In this document: positions 34,701 through 46,700 of the stretch, piece by piece
Layout: each line of letters begins with the position of its first letter
Numbering within the stretch: position 1 is the first letter of the stretch
NCBI RefSeq assembly: GCF_024139115.2
Contig: NC_085141.1
Coordinates: 396,640,042-396,704,041 of the forward strand
Direction of reading: 5' to 3'
Length of the DNA: 64,000 nucleotides
DNA from: Armigeres subalbatus
Lineage: Eukaryota > Arthropoda > Insecta > Diptera > Culicidae
Translations under genes and position numbers: made by a program
The notes under the pieces: generated by a model
Told to the model about the DNA's origin: nothing
What the model saw: only the letters and a program-made list of their open reading frames with translations
Databases searched by the model: none

Positions 34701-37700
34701 GGTGGCTGGGTTCGATTCCCGGTGCCGGTCTAGACAATTTTCGGATTGGAAATTGTCTCGACTTCCCTGGGCATAAAAGTATCATCGTGTTAGTCTCATG
34801 ATATACGAATGCAAAAATGGTAACTTGGCTTAGAAACCTCGCAGTTAATAACTGTGGAAGTGCTTAATGAACACTAAGCTGCGAGGCGGCTCTGTCCCAG
34901 TGTGGGGATGTAATGCCTATAAGAAGAAGAAGATCAATGGTGCGAACGTTTAGAGGTAATCATACCATCTACGAGAGCCGCAGCAGCACACCCTTTTGGC
35001 TAAATGATCCTTTTGGGCATACGACATTTTCGGCCAAACGTCCTTTTCGGCCAAATTACCCTTTCGGCCTAATGACCCTTTCGGTCTAATGACCCTTTCG
35101 GATAAATGACCCTTTTGGCCAAATGACCCATTCGACCAAACGACCCATTCGGCCAAACGACTTTCTCGGCCTAGTGACCCATTCGGCCAAATGACTTTAG
35201 GTCAAACGACCCTTTCGGCCAAATGACCCTTTCGGTCAAATAACCCTTTCGGCCAAATGACCCATTCGGCCAAATGATCCTTTCGGCCAAACGACCTTTT
35301 CGGCCAAATGACCCATTCGGCCAAATGGTCTGTTCGGCCAAATGGTATGTTCGGCCAACTTTCCACCAAATGGCTTTCGGCCAAATCACCCTTCCCCACC
35401 TGAAGTTTGTATGACGAAAGACATCTAACGCGGGATTTCTCACCAGTAGAAACTTTTCTCGATAAAATATTTGGTATCAGTTATGTGGGAAGGTATCCGC
35501 TACCACGTCTAGTAAGTATTTTTTTCGATTAAAGTTATTATTTTCGAGATATTAAACTTTAGATGTCTTTCGCCATACTGATTTCCGAAAGTTAACTCCT
35601 AGTGTGCCGCTGTACGCATGCTCAAATTAGGGACAATCGACTCATGGAAATGTCGATATGTGGAATAGGAAATCTTTGGGAAGCTGTTTGAAGGGATCAT
35701 CACAGTAGCCCAGAAATTATTTTTTAATATCTGAAGAATTCCTTTCAGAATCATCAAAGCATTCCATCTAGAATCCAAAAGAATTTACACTGGATTCCTT
35801 TCGGCATGGGAGTAGCCAGGATTTCGAGAAGGGGGGCCAACATTTTTAGGCTTCTAAATCGTAGTTTCATAGTAGTTTTATAAAAACACATGAAACCAAA
35901 TCGAAACAATAATGATTAAAACAATAATGGATTTAAAAATGCGTGACTTATTGCTCATCAGATATTTTTAAATAAAGTGAGAAAAATATTAACAAACTTA
36001 GTATTCAGAAAGAATATAAAATCGGCTATAACAATTATTATAAAAAACCTGCATTCTTCCATAAGTTTAAGAAAACTAGAACCATACATCTGAATTTCAA
36101 AACAAATCCTCTCTGAAATAATATTTATTATAAAATAGGCAGAAAAATCAATATGCAAGCTTTCTCCAGGAATTCCTTCGACAATTGCTCCTGGCATTCT
36201 ATCCGAAATTCTATCAGGGATTCTTTAGGAATGCCTCCAGTAACTTCTTCGGCAGTGTCTTCAGGAATTCCATCATAAATTTTGCCGGGAATTGATCCGA
36301 AAATTCCACCATTATTTACTTCTTCTTTATAAGTTCTGCAGAATTTCCTGCAATAATTCAAATAATTTCGTGCTGTTTCCCATATTTTTTAGGAATAAGA
36401 ATATTCCGTGGAAATTCCGCAGACAATTGCTAGTATCTAGTAGTATATCAATTGGTAGAACTTGTTGTTGTTTGTTGTTTCGTATACGCACTGAATTTGT
36501 TTTTCATTTTTCACCGCGTAATGTGTACTATTGACCGTTGAATTTCGCATCGTACTGATCTTTTTATCACTGTGTACCGCGTCGAATTAAAGTTTTCATT
36601 GTTTTAAAGTTAATTACCGCGATAAAACCTGTAAAACATAATTGTTTATCGCAGTCCGTGGCGCGAGAAAAAGTGTTTAAACTCGTCACTGTCCGCTAAT
36701 AGCACTTCACTCGGCAACCGTACCTACAACCACAAGCAGTCTGCTCCTGAAACAGTGTTCGGTCTGTGCGATTATTCGATACGCAGTCGTCTCGACTCTT
36801 CATTTGAAATCGAAAAGCAGAATGTCATTAGTTTCCAGTTCATGTGCCAGTGATATCGGCGAAATACAAGTGGAGTGCCAAGGCTTTTGTAAAGCTATTT
36901 TTCACCCCCGATGCTGTGGCATAGCAGCAGATATTTTCGAAGAAGTCGTGAAAAATAAACAACTATTTTGGATGTGCAACTCGTGCACTAAACTTATGGA
37001 TGATGCCCGTTTTCGTAATACCACCCGTGCTGCTTATGAAATTGGAAAAGTACACGCTCTAAATTCTCACAGTGACATCTTGCAAAACCTTAAGCTGGAA
37101 ATAATGGACGAGTTAAAATCAGAAATAAAAACAAATTTTGCAAGACTGATCAACTCCAACTCGTTTACTCCTAAGTCCTCCAAGCAAGCCGATATCAATC
37201 CGGGATTCACCAGAAGTCGGAGACTTTTCACCACGATCGATGATGAAAATGCCAAACGTAAGCGTCCTCTAGTTCTAGGAACCGGAAGCACTCCCTCTCC
37301 GTCGATGGAAATCGCTACAGTTCCAACGGCTAGGCCTAAGTTTTGGTTGTACCTGTCACGAATCGCAAGGGATGTGTCTGTCGAACAGGTAGGCGTTTTA
37401 GCTAAAAAGCGTCTTGGGACTGAAGATGTCAAAGTTACTCGACTAGTTGCCGAAAGGAAAAGACATCAGTACACTATCGTTTGTTTCCTTCAAAATCGGA
37501 ATGGATTTCGAATTTAAAGCGAAAGCCCTGTCCTCATCTACATGGTCTAGATGAGTGTTATTCAGAGAGTTTGTTGACGACAGAATTGAAGACAATTTTT
37601 GGCGTCACAGGCTTGCTGCGGAATTCGACTGATGAAGTATATTGTCTTTAATACCGGCATCACTTCCCGGGATGCATACTGGCCACAAGCTGTAGGAAGT

Positions 37701-40700
37701 CCCTTTTTCTCTCATCATAATCGAGTCTTCCCAGACAGCGATCTTCAGTCATACCGGCCCTACGTTTGAGTTGGGAGACTGGATCTTCTGGCAAGTATCG
37801 TGATCTTCCAAGCACTTCGTCTCCTGATTCATTCGTCGCTTTCAGTCTGCCGCATTCATCTACTCACCGGATTTCGAAACAAACTTATGCTAACCGTGCT
37901 GAGGAAATTTCCTTCGCCAATGCCTCCAGCTTGTCACCAGGACGCATAAGTGCCACAAGCACAGAGGAAGCCCCTAATCCACTCAACACAGTCGCGCCCT
38001 TCCTGCCTACAATCATCAGCCGTCCTGGTCCTGTGTTTGGGATTGGAGACGGGGGCTTCCGCACTCCTCTCTCCGGCAAGTATCAACCATCAATGAACGC
38101 TTTTCTGTCTGAAAGTTCTCCAGTTTTTAGTGAAACCATGGAAGATTCCATTCTACCGTCGGAATTGCCGTTTAATAACACGTCTAGGATGCCAATAACC
38201 AACCGTTCACCGGGATGCACGCCTGCTAGCTCAATGGAAGCCCTCAATCCGCTCATTACAGTCGAGCCAATCCTGCCAGCGCTCCGCAGTCATCCCGGTC
38301 CTGTAATTGAGTCCGGCACGGAGGGCTTCCAAACCGTTATTGCAGGCAAGTACAATACACCCGATTCTTTTTTACACGGGTGGGTTTAAGTTGATTACGA
38401 CCTTTAGCGTTGATGAAACTATGAGTTAATCCCTTGAAAAAATTCACAAAAAAATCAAAAAAAAAAATCAGGTGATATTTCAAAATCTGTGAAAAATCAA
38501 GCTAACTGGGAAATTAAAGAATACCAACCGTGTAAAAAAAATATTGGGTGTATCGTCCCGAACAATTCTCTTCCGGTAACGTCTGTTACTTCCAGTATCC
38601 AGCCAGTTGACACTAATTCCAAGCCCGAGCAGCCTGCTATATCATCCAACGTTTCTAACGATAGCCTGCCCATTAGAGGATCTGTTTCGTCCAGTGAATT
38701 AACTGCTCATCCCTTGCGCATCTACTACCAGAATGTGCGCGGGCTCCGTACTAAGGTGGACTCTTTCTTTCTGGCTGCTAGTGAATGTGACTACGACGTA
38801 ATTGTTTTGACGGAAACTTGGCTAGACGAACAAATCCTCGGCTTACAGCTATTCGGTTCTAAGTTTGCTGTTTACCGTACAGATCGTAATTCAGCTAACA
38901 GCACTAAGTCTCGCGGAGGAGGTGTTTTGATAGCAGTCTCAACACGCTGGAATAGCTACGTTGACTCTACATTGACAAGCATAGCATTGGAGCAGTTATG
39001 GATTAGAATTTCTACGACAGATCGATTGGTTAGCATAGGAGTATTATATCTACCTCCAGACCGGCGTAGCGATATAAATTGCATTCGGGATCACATGAAC
39101 TCTTTAAGCTCTATTAGTTCCAACCTTGACTTCAATGACTTCGTCTTGCAACTAGGAGACTATAATCAACCGAACTTAGAATGGGTTGCATCGGAAGATG
39201 GGTTTATGCATGTGAACCCCCAATCTGTTTTGTCAACCAGTAGCTCTGCATTGGTCGATGGTTTTTCGTTTAATGGCTTGACTCAACTCAATGGAGTTCC
39301 TAACAGAAATGGTCGGTTTCTGGATCTCGTCCTCGCCAACGATGCAGCTAAATCTACCAGCACCGTTTCCGAAGCCATCGAACCCCTCATCTCACTGGAT
39401 GCTGACCATCCTGCTCTGGACATAGTCGTCAACCTTCCGGGCCTGTTTACGTTTGATGATGCTTCTGACGTTCACCAAATGTACGACTACCGCCGAGCTG
39501 ATTATGATAGCATTTGTGATGCTATCTCATGTATTGACTGGTCACCCATCGAGCTTGACCTCTGTGTAGATGATGCTGTTAATTATTTCACTCGTCAAAT
39601 TCGTCGTATAATTGCGGAGCACGTGCCCCTGTGTCGTCCGAAGCCTAAGCCTCCCTGGTCGAACAGTCGTCTGCGTCGGCTAAAGCGAAGTAGGGCAAAA
39701 GCATTGCGACAGTACTGCAAGAATCGCACGCTGATTACGAAGCAGGAGTTCAACCGTTCCAGTACTGCATATCGTGTATAAAATCGATTTCTTTATCGTC
39801 GTACGTGCTTCGAACGCAATCATCACTCCGTAGAAACCTCAAAAGTTTCTGGACGTTTGATAACTCCAAACGAAAGGAAGTAGGTCTGCCTTCGTGCTTG
39901 CATCTACGAGTTTGAAGCTGGAAAAGTGTAATTTGTTCGTTCGACATTTCGTAAGTACCTTCAATGCCACCAGGGCCACTGCCGATCAAATAGCTGTTGC
40001 AAATCAGTTCACGCCTAGAAATGTTTTGGATTTACATGCGTTTATAATCGATGAGCAGAACGTTCTGTCAGCAATCAGAAAATTGAAAAGCACTGCCGGC
40101 CCGGATGGTATTCCGTCTTCTGTGCTCAAGAATTGTTCGAACTCGCTGGCTACCCACTTAGCCAGGATTTTCACACTGTCGCTTCAGGAGGGAAAGTTTC
40201 CCTATGAATGGAAGATGTCGCACATGTTTCCCGTTTACAAAAAGGCGACAAAAGGAATGTACAAAACTACCGAGGCATCACATCCTTATGTTCTTGCTCC
40301 AAGGTATTCGAGATAATCATGAATGACGTTTTATTCAGTGCCAGTAAAGCGTACATTTCTACTGCACAGCACGGCTTCTATCCAAAGCGCTCTGTTGAAA
40401 CGAATTTAATAGAGTTTGTTTCCCTTTGTGTTCGTACCATGGACTCCGGTGGTCAAGTTGATGCAGTTTATACGGATTTAAAAGCAGCGTTCGACCGCGT
40501 CGACCATGGAATATTGCTTGCAAAGTTAGAACAACTTGGAGTTAGTCGTCATCTAGTGTGCTGGTTCAAATCATATCTGTCTAACCGTTTGCTTTCTGTG
40601 AAAATCGGTTCTTCACAATCGGAATACTTCTCCAATACTTCTGGTGTACCACAAGGAAGTAATCTGGGGCCTCTCTTGTTCACGCTGTTTATCAACGAAC

Positions 40701-43700
40701 TCTCCCGACTGCTACCTCCAGGTTGTCGTTTGTTTTATGCAGATGATGTTAAAATGTTTATGATTATCAACAGCATCGAGGATTGTGAAGAACTGCAATC
40801 GCATGTGGATAGAATGGCGAACTGGTGCTCTGCTAATCTCCTGACGCTCAGTATTCAAATATGTAATGCTATTTCATTTTATCGGAAACACAAGCCGATA
40901 GTTTTTGATTATTGTATCTCTGGTACTACCCTTGAGAGAGTGAATAAGATTAAGGATTTAGGAGTCACACTGGATCAAGACATGACATTCAAGCCGCACT
41001 ATAACGACATCATCGCAAAAGCTAATCGGCAACTCGGATTCATTTTCAAAATATCTGAAGACTTTCGGGACCCTCATTGCCTAAAATCTCTGTACTGCTC
41101 TCTAGTTCGTTCTATCCTTGAATTTTGTGCTGTAGTTTGGAGCCCTTATCATAGCGTCTGGATCTCAAGGCTAGAAACCGTGCAGCGTAGATTCGTGCGT
41201 TATGCACTTCGGCACCTACCATGGAGGGATCCCGCTCATCTTCCCGCATATGAGGATCGATGTAGACTACTTGGTATTGACACTCTTCAAATGAGAAGGA
41301 ATAGATCGCAGGTTGCCTTCGTGGCCAAAATCGCGACTGGTGAAATTGACTCTCCGGAACTTCTCATGAGATTAAATATTTATGCTCCGGAACGAACAAT
41401 GCGTCAACGAGATTTCCTGCACCTTTCTCCACGTAATCGAATGTATGGCATGAATGAACCCTTCCGTGCTGCTGCGGCTGCTTTTAACAGCATTTATAGG
41501 CTATTTGATTTTAACTTACCATTGACCACCTTTTTAAGAAGATTGTAATCGTTTAATGTATACTTGTTTAAAATTTACTATATTCATTAAGACCACTAAA
41601 TGTCAGATGAATCTATACAATAAACATAAACATAAACATTCCTGAGAATTTCACGAAAAATCTTCGAATTTCTTGTGTAAATTCCATGAATTTTTCCGTG
41701 AATTGTTTCGAATAATTTTTTGTGAAAATTTCAAAGAATTTCTCCAGGAATTCCACCGGAAATTTATACAGAAATTATACCGAAAATGAAATCAACAATG
41801 GAATTTTCGGAGGAATTCCTAGATTAATTCGCAATAAAATCCTGAAAGAATTTCGGTGGAAACTTCAAGATTTCCACTGGTAGATCCTCCAGGAGTTTCT
41901 CCGAAAATTCCTCCTGGAATTCTTCCAGGAGTTCCACCGGCATTTCGACCAAGAATTTCTCTAGGATTTCCGTCGAGAATTATTCCGGTAGTTCTATCGG
42001 CAGTTCCTGTGAAAATTCTTCCGGGAATTTCGGCAGAATTGGAATTTATTTAGGCTTCTTCAGGAATTTATATAGATTTTCAACCAGAAGCTTCTCCGAG
42101 AATTTCTCTGCGCGCTCTGATGGTCCAGCTACAAGCCCCAACAAAAGTTTCAGCTAGACGAGATTTGTCTATAAGATGAATTCTCTTGTTTCCGAGAATG
42201 CTTCTGGTAGTTTCCCCGGGGTTCCTTTGGAAATTCTCCCGGGAGTTTCTTCAGAAATTTTTCCAGAAAATTCCTTCGAGAGTTCCTCCGGGAATTCCAC
42301 CAGCAATTCATCCGGGAGTTTCTCCGGAAATTCCTCCGGGAGTTCCACCAGAAGCTATTCCAGGAAATTATTCAGGCTTTTTTCAGGAAATCATTTAGGC
42401 TTTTTTTCAGAAATTAAGCTGGAAATTCCTCCCGAAGTTCTTCCGATAGTTTCTCTGGGAGCTCATCCGGGAGGTCCTCTAGGAATTCTTCTAGGAGTTC
42501 CTTCTGAGATTTCTCCGGGAGTTCTTACGGGAGATCTTACGGGAGCTCCTCTATCAGTTGCTTCGGGAACTCCTCCGGGAGATCCACCAGCAGTTTCTAC
42601 GAGAATCCCTCCGGGAGTTTCACCGGCAGTTTCTCCGGGTGTTTCTCTGAAAAGGAACTCCCAGAGTAATTTCCGGAGGAACTCCCGGGGGATTTTCTAT
42701 AGAAATTTCAGGAGAAATTATCAGAGGAATTCTCGGAGGAACTGCCGGTGGAACTTCTGGAGGAATTTATTGAAGAACTACAGGAAGAATTTCCGGAGGA
42801 AATCCTGGGGGAACTCTCGTAAGAATTCTAAGGTGAACTCCCAAAGGAACTTCCGTAAGAATTCCAGGAGAAACTCCTGGAAGAACCTCCCGGAGGAATT
42901 CCCGTAAGAACTCCCAAAGAAATTCTCCGAGGAACTTCTGGAGGAATTTGTAGATAAATGCCTAAAGAAATGCTAAATGAATTCCTGGAAGAAATCCTGA
43001 TTGAATTCCCGAAGGAACTACTGGTGGAACTTCAGAGGAACATCCGGTGGAATACCTTAGAGGAAGGGAAAAAATATTTCTGAAGGAACTTCCGAAATCC
43101 CATTTCCCGTGAAATTCCTGCCAAATATCGTCCAGGAATTCCCTGTAAAGTTCCTGGAGGTATTACCGGAGAATTTCTTGGAAAAACTCCTGGAAGAACT
43201 CCCGGAGGAATTCCCACATGGAAGTCCTGAAATAATTCTTAGAGAAGTTCCCAAAGGAATTTCCGAAAAAATATCTGAAGGAATTCCCAGAAAAATACCA
43301 GAAGAAATTAATGCAGAAATTCCCAGATGAAATCCTTAAAGTTTTCCCAGATGAATTGCTGAAGAAAATCCCTGCGGATTGTTCCGAAGAAATTTCTGGA
43401 AGAGCTCTTGCCAGATATCCGAGTAAATTCCGAGTGAAATCCGGAAGGAATTCTAGTACACTTCCGCGGAAAATCTCCCGGAGAAATTCCTGAAGGAATT
43501 CCTGGAGAAGTACCTGAAGAAACTCCCAAAAAAGGATTGCATTCGAGAAGAATTTTTGGGGAAATACTTGGACGAATTCCAGGAGAAATTCATGAAGATA
43601 TTTCTAGAGGATTTCTTGAAGGATATTCTGAAGTAATTGCGAAAAGAATTCCAGATTGGAATGCTAGATGATTTCGCTATTGAATGTTTGGAGGTATTCC

Positions 43701-46700
43701 CGGAAAATTTCCTGGAAGTAATCCCGGAGAAATTAAAGGAAGAGTTCCGAGAGGAATGCCCGGAAAAGTTCCTAGAAGAATTTCCGAAGGAATTTCTTAT
43801 AGATTTACAAGTGAAATTATGGAGCTAAATCGGAGGATTTCCGTCATAAATTTTTGAAGAAACTTCTGGTAGAATTTTGGGAAGAAATTCCGTATGTATT
43901 CTTGACGGAACTCTCGAATGCAATCCTGCCGAAGAAATATCTAGAAGTAAATCTTGGAGAGAAGAAAAGAAATCTTCAAGGAATTTCCTCGTGAATTTCC
44001 TAAAAAAAAATTAGTGGGGGTTTCTAGATAAGGAGGAATTACAATTACATGAGAAGGATTTTCGAACGATTTTCAGAGGAATTTGTGGATAACTTTCCGG
44101 AGGAATTCAGAAGTTCCCAGGGGAGCTTCTAGAAGGATTTCAAGGAGAATTTTTGAGCCCGAAATGTTTCGAGTTGTTTTGAACTTTCATATATTATGGA
44201 TCCTGGATGCCCTAATAAGTTTTGGGAATCTTTTGAATTTCAACCACCTATTTCTGTATATGATTGGATCGTAAAGTGCACATGTTTGAGGGAATTCATT
44301 TCAGTACCCGTTCAATCTTTCCGCAATTTAGGGGATACCCTTCACCCATGAAGGATTTGCTTTTGAATTTCTCGTTGATTTGCTTTGGAATTCTTCCGGA
44401 ATCGATCGAAGATTCGTTTCGGAATCGTTCGGAGATTTGCTACGGAATTCTGTGCCGATTTGTTTCAGAATACTTTGACGATTTTCTTCGAAATCCATCG
44501 ACGATCGGAATCCCTATGGCCATTCGATGATTTGATTCGGAATCACTCCACGATTTACCTCAACATCCCTGGAGGATTCCCTTCGGAACCGCTGGACAAT
44601 TCTTTTTGGAATCCCTGGAGGATTAATTCTAAGTCCCTCCCGACGATTTGCTTCGAGATCCCTTGACAGATTGCTTTGGAATCCTTCTACGATTCACGTT
44701 GGAATTCATGGAGGATTTCTGACGGAATCTCTGGTACATTCCCGTTGGAACTGTTGGAACATTCCCGTTGGAGTTCCTAGAGGCTTCCATTCGGATTCTC
44801 TAGAAGATTCTCATTGAAATTTCTGAAACATTTCTGTCGGATTTTCTGGAACATTCCCGTCGGAATCCCTGGATCATTCTTGTTCAAATTCCTGGAATAT
44901 TCCCGCCGGAATTCCTGGAGGATGAAGGATCCCTAGAGGATTCTCATTTCAATCCCTGAAACATTCCCATTGGTTTTCCTGAAATATTGCCGTCGGAATC
45001 CATGGATTTCCTTTGACATCCCGGAAGGATTTGGAATCCCTGGAACATTCCCGTCGAACTTCATGGAACATTCCTGTCGGAATCCCTGGTGCATTGTCTT
45101 CAGAATCGTCCCTGGAACATTTCCGTCGGAATCAACAAAGGATTCTCATCGAAATCTTTGGAGGATTTTTTTAATTTGAGATAGATATAATAAAAATGAA
45201 ATATGCAAAAATATCCGCTGAATAACGGTGGGAACCGGACGGCGATCCGTCCCATATTGTGCTTTGAGTTGGCGGGACAAAGTCGAACGCTACTACACGT
45301 AGACGCAATATTCATACGCTATCAATTTGAGTCGTTGTAGCAATCATCGGCTGATAAACAAACACACTTCGATACTGTGGGCTACAACAGAAAGCACGTG
45401 CTCGAGAAAAGAGAATTTAATGTAGATGAGTAAATGTTGGTAGAATGTTCGAGAATTTTTGAAACGAAAGCTCAAAATAGAGAAATTAGATGAAGGTATC
45501 AATGATTTCAATTCGATGCCTACACATATCAAACGTGCAACTACATTATCACAGTTCAAGAGACTTTGTGTTTCACACGTAAAAGCTGCCTCTTAAGCTT
45601 CTTAGTTGACTTTTTATAATTCAATATTTTTTTAATCTTGACGAAGTTTGACCTACGGATTTTTTGTTTGGACAATTGTATTTTTTATTTATTGAGGCTC
45701 TGATAAGCTATTTTGTTCGCCTCGATGATGATGATTGATTTTATATGTTATTGACGTAATAGTAACTTAAACTTTTTCTTGTGAAGTTTGAGTCTCGCGC
45801 GTGCAAAGCAGATATGAATGATATTTTTAAATTTATGTACAGACTTGCGCATTTCCGACTGTTCGAATGATTTTTAGGATTAGTAATTGGCTAGAGTTTT
45901 GTTCCCGTGGTTGATATCGAAACTATTGAACATTTTTATCATATCAAATTCAATTAATTATTTTAAAGATAAATCGTCTAGCTGAAACCTTTGTAGGGGT
46001 ATGTGGTGGGACCATCATCATCATCATTTCAGAAGGGAATCCATGGTAGGCAAATTGTAGTCCACAATGTGTGTATCGAAAGATTCTCCTATCGAACTGA
46101 GCAATCAGTTCGATTTGATTCATGATGAAATTGAGCAAATCGAATCTACCTCTAGCCCAGGTGGATTGTACGACAATTCCCCGAATAACAATTCCCCGAA
46201 TGCAATTTCCCCGAATGCAATTTCCCCGAATAACAATTCCCCGAATGTAACAACTCCCCGAATGTAACAATTCCCCGAATGCAACATTTCCCCGAATGTA
46301 ACAATTCCCCGAATGCATCTCCCTTCTTTTTGAGTGTGGCACAAGGCGATGAGTATTAAGTAAGCCATGCGAGCAAAAGTGTATGATTGTCGATCCGGAG
46401 GTTGCGAATTCAATTCTCGGTGCGGCCTAAGGGTGAAGCCAGAGTAAACGCGACGTGCGATGCGACGCGACGCGACAGTGCAATTTGACAGCCTGTTGAT
46501 AATGATTGTTATTCTTTTACGTGAGTCGCGTTGCGTCGCATCGCTCGTCGCGTTTACTCTGGCAGGCACCTAAGATGCTTCAGGGTGGGAATCATTTTCG
46601 GCTCTTTGAGTACAGTATATGCATTGTACTTGCTACCAGAGCATGAAATATTCATCTTCATGAAGCAATTTCAGTCCGAATTTTGACAAACATCGCATGA

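Larger units (their letters stand above)
36450..41640 (+). mobile_element. CR1-like non-LTR retrotransposon, nearly full length
   Basis: A 5.2-kb LINE with an untranslated leader, ORF1 (36804-37632), a repeat-rich spacer, and ORF2 (38489-41548) coding endonuclease and reverse transcriptase. It ends in short tandem AATAAAC/ATAAAC units rather than poly(A), which fits the CR1/L2 side of the Jockey superfamily. The PHD-like zinc region in ORF1 also favours CR1. A few lesions keep it from being active. The 5' limit is estimated. Confidence 0.75.

Noticed and set aside
34998..35395. CRISPR-like regular repeats
   Set aside because: Units of 17 bases with no unique spacers in a eukaryotic genome; this is a satellite.
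42176..42907. 243-residue Ser/Pro- then Arg/Asn-rich frame
   Set aside because: It follows the GAATTCC array and changes composition exactly where the array flips orientation.
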